DNA of 64,000 nucleotides from Hirundichthys speculiger (Eukaryota; Chordata; Actinopteri; Beloniformes; Exocoetidae): the NCBI GenBank assembly GCA_018398805.1, contig JAGFBZ010000289.1, positions 3,737,001 to 3,801,000 on the forward strand, read 5' to 3'. The notes under the pieces were generated by a model. That model searched no databases, was not told the DNA's origin, and saw only the letters and a program-made list of their open reading frames with translations. Positions 47,819-57,600 of this stretch are shown here, in pieces (the stretch's first letter is position 1; each line of letters starts with the position of its first letter). Made by a program: the position numbers and the translations under genes.

Positions 47819-48346
47819 CTATGTCGTTCCCAGCAGCATGGTATCCCCCGGATCGCAGGGCTGGACAACAGCTACTGGAAAAACGCCACTTACCAGGCTA
47901 GAACGTAAATGAATCATGTGGACCGGACGCGGAGCATAACCCATCTCCACTCCACGCAGCACTGTACTGTAGCCGCAGGCGGACGCAGGGGAGAAAGGTA
48001 GTGAGCTAGAAAGAATCACAGACTGGGAACATGCAGTGTCCCGCAAAATTTGGATAGAATGCCGATCGCCTGGCTTACCTGTCAGTGACACCCAACCTTT
48101 CGAAATGAATGGCCTGAAGCACGGATCACAGCAATCCTCACGCCGGGGAGAGACTGCTTCACCAGAGCCGGTGTTGATTAGCCCTACCCCCTTAGGTTTG
48201 GTGGCCGGCGCTGACGGTACCGGTCGGTTCTGTTTTTGCCGGCTAAAGTCCGAACAATCCGCAATGAGATGACCGGGCTTCAGACAGAAAAAACACACGC
48301 TCGTCGGAACGCGCAGCGGGCGCTCGGCTAAAGGTGCGCGGCGCAA
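47819..48346 (-). pseudogene. CCHC knuckle and aspartic protease fragment
   Basis: 175 codons in a frame different from gag. CFFCLKPGHLIADC (Cys18, Cys21, His26, Cys31) is a CCHC zinc knuckle, which normally closes Gag and binds genomic RNA. Further on, IQILRDTACSQSVILSS carries the protease active-site Asp (103), but as D-T-A rather than the usual D-T/S-G. The frame ends at TAG (47819-47821), just after the LLG motif that in gypsy proteases precedes the C-terminal part. The remaining protease/linker residues are in the next frame. The first ~14 residues overlap the end of the gag frame. Confidence 0.85.
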
Positions 48347-49580
48347 CAGGTGCAGAGCGGGGTCGGTCAGAGGGAGCTACATAGGTAGAAGGAGCAATCC
48401 GGTGAGTCAACACATACTCGTCTGCCAGGACAGCAGCAGCAGACAAAGAGGTAATCTTTTGTTCATTAAAATAGATTAACATGCGCTCCGGAAGGCTTCT
48501 CTTGAACTCCTCCACCAGGATGAGTTCCCTGAGCGCATGAAAATCAGACACCCCACAGGCGCTCAACCAGCGATCAAAAAGATTCCCCTTATCTCTGGCA
48601 AACTCCACATATGTCTGGGTGGAACTCTTACGGTGGGCTCTAAACTTCTGCCTGTAAGCCTCAGGAACAAGCTCATAGGCTCGCAAGACTGCGGTTTTCA
48701 GTTTTTTATAATTCTGGCTATCTTCTAAGGAGAGTGTAGACACAACCTCCAGGGCTTTGCCATGTAATTTGCTCTGCAGCAGCACAGACCAGATTCCTAT
48801 GGGCCATTTTAAAGCGGCTGCTAAGCGCTCAAACGCGTTAAAGAATGAATCCACCTCGTCCTCTTTAAAAGCAGGAACCAGGGAGACATACCGACTGATC
48901 TCTAAGGTGGAATGGGCGGAACTGTCAGGAGCAGCGGGGGTCGGGACAACCACCGGGACCCGTCTCTCGGAGTCCAGCTCAAGCTGACGGAGTCTGTACT
49001 GGGATTCTAGCTCCATCCTTTTGACATTCAACTGATGGTCTAGCTCAGCTCGTCGAGCTCTCTCCTTAGCCTCTCGGGCTTTCTCCTCAGCCTCCATCTT
49101 GAGGCGAGCGAGGCGGATTTTTAGGCGGGCATCTTCCCTCCCCCCCGGGGAAGACGGAAGTGATTGCGGGCTGAACGCTGTAAGCGTGAACGGTGTTCTG
49201 GGCACCTGCTCAGCTCGCAAGTCAGCCAGCCGGACAAATGTGTCCTCCGATTCACCATCGGGCGCCTTTTTAATCCCACCTCGCGGGCTACCTGCACCGC
49301 AGGCGCCAGTACCAGGAAGAGGAGTATAAACAGTGTAAACGTCGGCTGGAGAAGCCCCAGCAGCACCCACAACAGACCCCGGCGAAGCCCGCAAAATCCC
49401 TGCTTCCAACAGCTCATTTGCAATTAAAACCTTGAGATCGTTCTTCAGCAGCTGCCCAGGCACCTGAAGTTTAAAGTGAGCCGCGATCTCGTTCAGATCC
49501 TTCACACGGCAGCTGTCTAACAGCTCGAGGGAGGGATTCTGGATAAACTCCTCGAGGCTAAATGACATTATCTTAGCCAT
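48243..49580 (-). CDS. gag polyprotein (SCAN-like capsid), lacking in-frame knuckle
   Basis: Start chosen at MAKIMSFSLEEF (445 codons). The frame is open 33 codons further up, but that part looks like untranslated leader and contains the region next to the primer-binding site. Residues 27-60 are a SAP-like helical segment (KDLNEIAAHFKLQVPGQLLK). About 150-207 is a charged coiled coil (RLKMEAEEKAREAKERARRA). About 228-393 is the capsid. Its last 90 residues (YELVPEAYRQKFRAHRKSS, LRELILVEEFKRSLPERM, VLADEYVLTH) resemble the SCAN oligomerisation domain of vertebrate zinc-finger proteins. The CCHC knuckle that should follow is in another frame, so this Gag ends in unrelated residues. Gag would form the particle that packages element RNA. 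Confidence 0.9.
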   Translation of the reverse strand: MAKIMSFSLEEFIQNPSLELLDSCRVKDLNEIAAHFKLQVPGQLLKNDLKVLIANELLEAGILRASPGSVVGAAGASPADVYTVYTPLPGTGACGAGSPRGGIKKAPDGESEDTFVRLADLRAEQVPRTPFTLTAFSPQSLPSSPGGREDARLKIRLARLKMEAEEKAREAKERARRAELDHQLNVKRMELESQYRLRQLELDSERRVPVVVPTPAAPDSSAHSTLEISRYVSLVPAFKEDEVDSFFNAFERLAAALKWPIGIWSVLLQSKLHGKALEVVSTLSLEDSQNYKKLKTAVLRAYELVPEAYRQKFRAHRKSSTQTYVEFARDKGNLFDRWLSACGVSDFHALRELILVEEFKRSLPERMLIYFNEQKITSLSAAAVLADEYVLTHRIAPSTYVAPSDRPRSAPVAPRTFSRAPAARSDERVFFLSEARSSHCGLFGL

Positions 49581-49711
49581 AATACGACACGGGAAGCCCA
49601 ACAAGCGCGCCCACACGCTCACCAAAAAACGGCAAATGTGCCACCTGTAGTCTACACAAAAATGGACCGGGAAGGTCAAAATTAACGTAACGTAATTAAT
49701 CGTTAACGTTT

Positions 49712-49721
49712 CGAGCCCCCA
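49712..49721 (-). promoter_or_regulatory. Primer-binding site, proline-tRNA type
   Basis: In sense TGGGGGCTCG begins two bases after the LTR end. These 10 bases complement the 3' end of vertebrate tRNA-Pro (CGAGCCC plus CCA). The following AAACG does not match. The short match is normal for gypsy elements. Confidence 0.75.
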
Positions 49722-49723
49722 CT

Positions 49724-50210
49724 TGTTACGGACCAGATATGGTGAGTTAGCCTAGTAGATGATGGAATGAGGGGAGTAACAAGGCGTGTAGATCAGGCGG
49801 CAAGCCGTTTATTAAAGGTAAAGTCAAAATAATAAATATAATGAAATCAAACTTGCTCTGCAACAAAAAGTCAAGCTCTCACATAGAGCAGCAACAAAAG
49901 ACACGTTTTTCAACACACAATATGCCACACTAGTTAACAAAGTAGTCCAACACAGTTCAAACAAATGCCCTCAATGGCGGCAGATCTGTCTGTGGCTGAC
50001 AGTCTGCCACGACTGCAGTTCTGACAGGTCTTTTATAGAAGGGAGGGTGATGAGAGGAGGGCCCAGGTGATGGCAACGCCGCTCAGCTGATTCAAGGGGG
50101 CGGAGCTTGGTACGGGAATCCCGGGACGTCACTCCCTCTTCCTGTCCGCAGCCGACAGCCGGGGATAGCCCACAGGACGCACCATGTCGCTGGCTCTCGT
50201 GGTCCGTAAC
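49724..50210 (-). repeat. LTR at the 5' side (sense) of the gypsy element
   Basis: TGTTACGGACC to GGTCCGTAAC, 487 bp. The terminal A present in the other LTR is missing at the outer edge, where repeat copy A2 begins. It acts as the promoter LTR: TATAAAA in sense at 50031-50037 and AATAAA about 220 bp downstream at 49808-49813. Confidence 0.93.
50031..50037 (-). promoter_or_regulatory. TATA box of the promoter LTR
   Basis: TATAAAA on the minus strand. The poly(A) signal lies 220 bp downstream within the same LTR, a normal U3-R-U5 arrangement. Confidence 0.6.
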
Positions 50211-51508
50211 CTTTGCTGTTTAACTGGGAAACTGGTGTGTAGACTGCCTTGGTGGTGAGGAAACGCATCCAGCGGGCCCAGCAGCATGATCACACAACAA
50301 TACAACAATGAAGCTTGACACAGCAAACATTACCCAAGCTAACTATTTCTAACTTTTAGTTCCTCCAAGAAGCAATCAAAGGTGTCATGATGTCTGGGCA
50401 GACCCATACTGACCTTGGTCACGGGCCAACAGCTGGATGGTTGCACTCAGCTGGTAATTCAGTTCTAAGTGGCTCCGTCATCCTCATCCTGGAGCTTTCC
50501 ATATTATCGGGTTGCACACAGGTGCCCTCTCTGCACGTCGATGCATCAGAAGGTCTCTGTCTGTCCGTCGCGGCCGAAGATGCCGCTGGATGAGGCAGGC
50601 CCCTCGGCCCGTGGCTGGTCACACTGATTTGGGTTGAAAGTTGTTGTCTTTGCAGCCGGCAGGGTTGGGACAGATGTTTTGCCTGGGCTTGTGAAGATCA
50701 AAGAGAGAGAGATGTGCAGGAGCTGCTGGTATTTATTGTTAGCAGGGAACCCTGCTGGGTTTTTGGGGTCCATCCCCAACGAGAGGCCAGTGACACCACT
50801 TTTTACACCTGGTTGTGAAATCTAAAACCCTGCAAAGCCTTCTGGGGTTTTTAATCATTTTTTAGTCATTTTTAGGTTCTTTCTCTCTGTCCTATGTCTT
50901 CAGACTTTGCTTGATCTCAGGCCTCTCTTGTAATTAACACATGGTGTGGCCGCACACCATTTAAGTGTAGTAATGTTGTATATGATTAGCCTGAACAGGA
51001 TGTTCTGTTTTAGGATTTGGACATTTTATTTGAAGATCTTTTTGTATTATGGGTGTCGCTCTTGATTAGCATGTGTCTAACTTAGATGCACTTTAACACA
51101 ATACCACCTAAACTACAGTTTTCCAAGTTTGGCCTTTATAACTGTGTGTGAAGTTAAGGCAGGTGATGTGATATGTCATCCCAATCATCTAATCAAGCAC
51201 TTAACCTGGGTTTTGCTTGAATCATAATTATTGACATGCACTGACACTTTAAGGAGCACTTGAAGTCACACGGACTGACGAGATAAGAAAAGGACATCAC
51301 GCCGGCCTCAAGGAGATACGAAAATCTATCACATGAAATTACAGTTTAACAGAGGCCAAAAGGTACAGAGCATGAATATAATCACTTGGCTAAAAATGAC
51401 ATCATCAAACGTTCAAACGCTACACATGGTGTGTCCATGTGTTTTGATGGGTGAGTGGTCATTTTTTTAACTTTGCCTAATGGAGACAGCTTCCCAAGTC
51501 CCTTTGTT
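50209..51508 (+). repeat. 1.3-kb direct repeat, copy A2 (right of LTR element)
   Basis: Second copy of 42881-44179, 1300 bp. It lacks the GT seen in A1 and has three extra bases (ACC-type) near 51103-51107. By eye there is no substitution. At its right edge the sequence leaves the repeat after CCTTTGTT and runs into TTGCCAGGAAATG. At its left edge it joins the LTR through a shared AC. Confidence 0.95.
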
Positions 51509-51600
51509 TTGCCAGGAAATGTCATGTGAGACACAACAGATTACCGCTGTGTTGACAAGGCAATGCAGGGGTGTGTCTGAAACAAACTAAACGAAAAGAC

Positions 51601-51642
<42 letters not shown>

Positions 51643-51643
51643 C
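51601..51643 (+). repeat. (ATT)n microsatellite
   Basis: About 14 perfect units, followed by degenerate AATAAT sequence. Confidence 0.95.
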
Positions 51644-54600
51644 AATAATAACAAAAATAATGTGCTCAGAAGGAGTAAAGGGAGTGAAAATGAAAAAAAA
51701 GGAATAATGGTAAAACCACAGCATCATCTATAGCTCTAAATAAAATGATCATCAGAATAATAATATTGATAATAATAATAATTTTCAAAAGTTATTTAGT
51801 TTTAGCTATTTTTTGTAATTAAGCTGATATGGTAAGGTGAGGTGGGACTTTGACAGGTATTGTATCTTAAGCTTCTTTTTATTGTCTCTATCTTTTTTCT
51901 TTTTTTTTTGCACACATACATAGATTACAAAACACTGAGGCAGACAATCCTGAAAATATGCTTGAAAGTCTTTACCTTGAGCTCAAATACAGTCACATCT
52001 TTTCATGTGCCTCAGACACAGATCGATAGATTTCCACGTGGTGGAGTGTTGACAGTTATATGTATACATTATGAAGTCATGCATTTGATTTTCATCATAA
52101 AATGTTACACACAAAAAAAACATTTGGTTGTTCATTAAAGTATGAGACACTCAGTTGCCACTGGATCAGTGGAAAGCAGTACATTATGTCTGAAAGATCA
52201 CATGCACAGTCCAGAGTCCAGGCAGCCATGGTAACACAGACGACATCACAAACGTGACATCACTGCTTCAGGGTTTTAATGGCCATCAGCAAAGAGAGTC
52301 AGTGTGTAAAGAGGGAGGGTTTCTCAATCACTTACGTGACATTTTGATATATGACGTGAAGGTTTCTGAATATTTGCGGCATTAAAATGATTTTCTTCAT
52401 TTGTTTGAGTTTTGTCCGTGTCAGTGTGCTTGCCTGACTGTATTTCATACCCCAGACTAGTGCTGTTTCATTTGAGACAGTGACGCAAGTCTGAAAGAGA
52501 TGGATATGACAAAAGAGGGAAAAGAAAGTTTGTATTTACTTGCATTAAATTGACATTCATAACGACTCTTTGTTAAAGATGTACCGGCTCCTGAAAATAC
52601 CACAGCATATTGTTGTGGAGGCTCAATTCCAGGTTTTTTTTTTTTTCTTATTTTTTTTCTTAGTCTTCCTTTTCAATTCCACATCACAGTTATTTTTCAC
52701 TGCCTTGTTTGTTCTAAATTATCTGCGTGGAGCCTCTCTTGATTCTTTCAAAGAAAATTGTTTTGACAAAAGCAAAGCTGGAACATTTTCTTTCAACTCA
52801 AAGAGCTTAAACGAGAGTAGCAAAATTACCTTTTTGAGTTATGATTGATTTATATCATTTGCATTTGCTTTTATTTATTTAGTTAATCATTTTTCTTTTG
52901 CATATGTAAATAAAAGGGGGGGAAAAGAAGTTGGTGTCAAAAAAGAAAACTTGCCTGTGACCAGTGTACCTTTCATCAAATAAAAATCAAATAAAAAAAT
53001 GCCCCTTTGAAAAGTTGACACTAAAAAGCGAAAGAGTAGTGACTGAGACCTTTTCAGTTGGCAGAGGAAGTATGAAGCTGGAAGGGTTTTGATAAACACG
53101 GATAAATGAATCCATCTGGGCTGCCTGAGAGGGCAAAAGACGGAAGGAAGCAAATGGCCCTCTTGCCCTTAGCAATTAGCTGAAGTATTTCCTAAGATGA
53201 AGTGAGCAGGTCCCAAGTTGTTTTCCTGTTTTCTTTCGCTTGCGAACAACTCACACTTCAAAACATCCCAAAATAAAGTTGAGTCGCCTCAGGATAAGAT
53301 TAGCATCACTGTTCTTTTTTGAACTGTAAAGTTTAAAATGCCGTGTGTGATTGCAGGCCCCATGCTGAAGTGCCTGACACTAATCACTAATCCCTTTATA
53401 TCAGCGAATGATGAATCTGGAGACAATACCCCTGTCCTTTACACACAGAAATATCTTGAGATTTGTTTGGAAGATGCTCTTGAGAAGAAAAAAAAAAAAA
53501 ACCCTCACCCTTCCAATCTTTCTTTGAAAAACGTAAATTATAACTGTGCAAGGACCGGTTTTGTCATGCGCCACTGCAGTCGTGTCTGTGTTGAGCGAGA
53601 AGAGAAGAAACGAATGAAAAGAGAATGAGCAAAGAATGGACGCTGAAAACAAACAGGACCGGTCCACAAAGGAGGGGTGACTAGGGGTGACCAGCCTGAC
53701 TAAAGCATATTTAAAAAAGAATTTTAAAAAACGACTCACTATAGCCTGTAGTTTGTGTATTTCAAGCAGCAGTGGAAAAAGAAACGTTAAATATCTTAAG
53801 AGTCGCAGTTATTGTTTGTCAGTATTACACTGCAACTATGTGCTGGATAAAACTTGATTCAAAATGTTCATATAAACTGAATTTGAAAATAATGTTAAAA
53901 AAAGCACATGCAAATTTTGTCTTGTGGGGCATTCACAAACAGTCAGCAGTCAGTAAAGCAAAGAGCGTTAAGAAATGTCATTGTGCAGCTTATGACAATC
54001 TGTACGAATGCAGACTGGAAATATGAAGACCTTGGTTTTCTGTGATCTGTGTCCTTTGTGGATACAATAGACCAGAAATTCAGAGTACACTAAAGAGAGG
54101 TTCAGTAGACATTAAAGAATACATAAAGTGGCTCTGTGTATATAGAAAGGAAACCAGTTTTTAAAACATTCCTAAGTCGAAGCTGAGCTGGTTCTAGCAG
54201 CTGCCCAGCACCAGCACCTGCCTAAAACTGTAGAAAAAAAATACAGGACTCAGCTTTTTGTGCATATGAAATTAAGTTAATGACTGTCTGCAAGAAATAA
54301 AAATCCAAGTTGGTGGATGAATGACCACGTTTTTTTTTTTATATGCGACTATTATACCATCGTAAATTTATCAGACTCAGGTTACATGTCCAAAGTCCGT
54401 TTTATTTTTTTATTATTATTTTGGATGGCGAAGAGTGAAATTAAAGGGTAGTTAAAAGTTGAACTTTTTGTTTTATTGTGTGTAAAGGGTGTCAGCACCA
54501 TTGCAAAAAAAAAAAAAAAAAAAAGAAGAAGAAATCTCTTTGGGGATTACTGGACACAGCATATAGATAACCCACCCATAAAAAAATTAAAAAAAAAATG

Positions 54601-57600
54601 CGAAAGAATCTCAGTGATTTAAACTTTCATTACAGATGACAAGAGTAATAATAAGTAGATAATACACATTGAGAGGTAATAGCATTGGAATGTGTTATGT
54701 GGTACGGTGTAGCATGGTTAATTTCCAGATAATATGTTGCGGGAGATGATTTTCCAGCAGCTCATCAAATATATTAACAGTTGACTGGAAATGTGCATCT
54801 GTCACTATGCTGTCTATACGGAATAGTTTGGTCTGATTAAAAGAACTTCATCTAATGACCCAGGAAGGCGTACTGCTGACAGAGGACTGATGATCTGCTG
54901 GCTCGATGAGGCCCGCTCTGTCTCGCTCCTACAGCTCCTTTTCTGTATTAAAAAGACAATGGATCATTAGAGATGGTGTAGGAAACCAGTGTTACATTGT
55001 CAAATTGGATTTCATTGCATTTTCTCAAACTTAATTAGACTGAGACTTCAGAAACTATTGTCCCTGTGAAAACAGTCGAGTCAAAACAGGAAACTGATGT
55101 TAATTTGATCAAAGTAAGACAACATAAAAGACATAGGTGGCTATTGAAATAAAATGTATTGCTATATTAGATTTCCACACACATGCATGGTTTAGTATAC
55201 TCCTTAACAAACGATGTGTGTGACTTGCCTTAACGGAAACATGGTGATACTTCACAGATTTCAATCTCATTTTAGAAACCCTGCTGGTAGAAAAAAAAAA
55301 AAAAAAACATTGCACAGTGTGGTGCCCTTCACTGACAACGTGCTGCGGTGTTGCGAGTGTTTTATGTGTAGCAGTAGTGAGAAGCAAGCGGTGGAAGGCT
55401 GAAATAGTTTCATGGACAATGAGGCAGCTTTTTTATGACCGCGAGACAGGAGAGGAGATAAAACAACTGATGTTGCTTGGCTTGGAGTCAGCTTGTAGGG
55501 CAAGGGTCCATGTGGAATAATTTGTCCCCCCGGGAACCCTTGTGCTGAATGAGGCAGTATACTGAGGACTGTTGAGGACTCTGTAGATATAACCCAGCAG
55601 ATTGCAGGATGCTTTTTCACATGAATCTTCCCTTGAGGATGAACTACTGTTGAGACGGTGGGGATAAAAAGGATGCATAGATACAAGGAGCTGGAACTAG
55701 ATACACAAGAGATACTAATGTACGCTGGGGCTTTTCTGAGTCTATTTATACACATGCACCGTGAGGACCAAATGGCAAAACTCTGAAAGATCATTTGAGC
55801 AGCTGCACAAATTTTTCACATTCAAATACATAATTGATGGTTGTTGTCAAATGCGACATACAGTAAGTCTGGGAGAAAATCAGTGCAGCGGAGACTGTAA
55901 AATTGTAGCAATAGCTGTTTGGATTCACCGTGTGTGTCGGTGATATGCAAACAGTGCAAGAAAATGTGTTAACATGTGATATAGTGATATCAGGGACCAA
56001 TATTTGTTTGGTCAGTCCAGAGTACAAATTTAAACGGCAGCAAAAACAGCAATTCCTCACCCTGGTTTGAATGTGAACCATGCAGGGTTTATCCTTTAAC
56101 TGCCAGATGTTTTTTTTTTTTTTTTTTTTTTTATTATGAGTGTGTGTTTCTATTTCCATTCCCCTTAACATCCAGACTGTAAAATAAATGAAGAGGAAGA
56201 AAGGCACAGTGGTGGAGGGATGTGTTGGATTTTATAGTTGCCAAAAGCACATTTTAAGCAGTCTTTTAAGATGGATAATATCGCGAGGTCGCACTTACAC
56301 CCCAAACACACTCATGCGAAAATATGAGAGTGTATTTGAATTACTGATACCACTAGTGCAGATTTCAGACTGTGAAAATCAAATTAAGGGGCATGGAATG
56401 TCCTGCTAAAAAAGCTCAGATTGGAATCCTTCTGAAATGTGCTGGGAGGATATTGAAACAGGAGATCTCATGCAAGAAAAACCTTTAAACATCTTGCAAC
56501 TGAACAATTTGAATGAACAAGTGTTCCAAAATCTCAGCAAAACAATGATGCAGAATCATGCAAACACGCCTATTGGATGTAATTTCTTCAAAAGTGGCCC
56601 ATCCTTTCTTTGGACGCCAGAGAATTATTTGTGTTTTTATATTTTGGTTTAATAGACACAGTGAAAAGGCCTGTTTACTTTCTAAATCTGCAGGTTGAGT
56701 TGAGCTGTCTTCTCCAGCCATCCAGTTAGCTAATTGGCCAACATTAGGCTGCGGACGTGAGACGCCATTGAAAGAGACAAATCAGTCTTCATTTTAACTG
56801 TTTGCTGCTCAAGAAAATCGAGTTTTCAGCCTCAAGCACCTCTCTATATCCCTCACTTTTAATTTCGCTAGCACCCAGGCACCTGCTTGGCTCATAATAC
56901 AGGGACGTTCTGGGTTTATTACCACAATGTTCCCAAAAAGTCCTAATAAGATTTAGTGGGCTTATAGAAACGCTTATAAAAAGTCACAACATTCAATAAT
57001 AGGGAGCCTCAGAGCCAGGTGTTTAATAAAACACATAATCATGATTCCAAACAAAATTGTTATTTGGACCCACTGTAATTGAGTAATGAATTTTTCTGAG
57101 CAGGAAGCTGAAGGCAAAAGACATAAGCATGTCAACTTGAGAAAAGAATGTGATTACCTTTAATACTCCAGTGCTATCTTTGACTCCAGGCGGAGTTGTT
57201 TTACAATACTTTAGTAGTTTACATTAAAGGACTCTGCTTAGCCATATCATTTCCCTCTACTTTTCAGGTGGACAAGACAGCAGAGGTTGAGTAGGATGTG
57301 TTAGAAAAATGAGTCAGTGAGGTTTGGAAAACAAATTTTAAAAAAAAGTTAAAAAGAACAGCTACTTTTCTTCAAACCTGCCTCCAAACACATACCTTCA
57401 AAGCACATGAACAGGCGATGTTCACTGAAGATAGAGTGTGACAGAGAAGAACAACAATCCAGTGACTTTGCTCGGGTCACACACAATGATTGGATGGTGT
57501 TTTCAGAGCCCCGTCCCATCCACAACAATTGTTTTGATGTGAGAGCATTGGATTGATTGTTTACTATCAGTATGTAAAGAGAATTTCAGGTAACATGGAA

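Larger units (their letters stand above)
44176..50210 (-). mobile_element. Gmr1-like Ty3/gypsy LTR retrotransposon, young but frame-broken
   Basis: A 6.0-kb minus-strand element with two 487/488-bp LTRs that differ at one position (C at 44184, A at 49732). It has a proline-tRNA-type primer-binding site and a polypurine tract. Gene order in the sense direction is gag (SCAN-like capsid), CCHC knuckle, aspartic protease, integrase (HHCC, D-D35-E, GPY/F), then RT and RNase H. Integrase ahead of RT with gypsy-type sequences defines the Gmr1-like group known from fish and other deuterostomes. It is GC-rich against AT-rich surroundings. Pol is split by five frame changes, so this copy as written cannot make Pol. 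The flanks are not a plain 5-bp duplication but two copies of a 1.3-kb segment. Confidence 0.95.

Noticed and set aside
51601..51643. CRISPR-like or minisatellite array
   Set aside because: Simple ATT triplet repeat. No spaced repeats of CRISPR type occur anywhere in the window.
55267..55794. 175-codon open frame on the minus strand
   Set aside because: Ser/Leu/Pro-rich composition, a poly-Phe run translated from an A/T homopolymer, no domain, no splice or promoter context.
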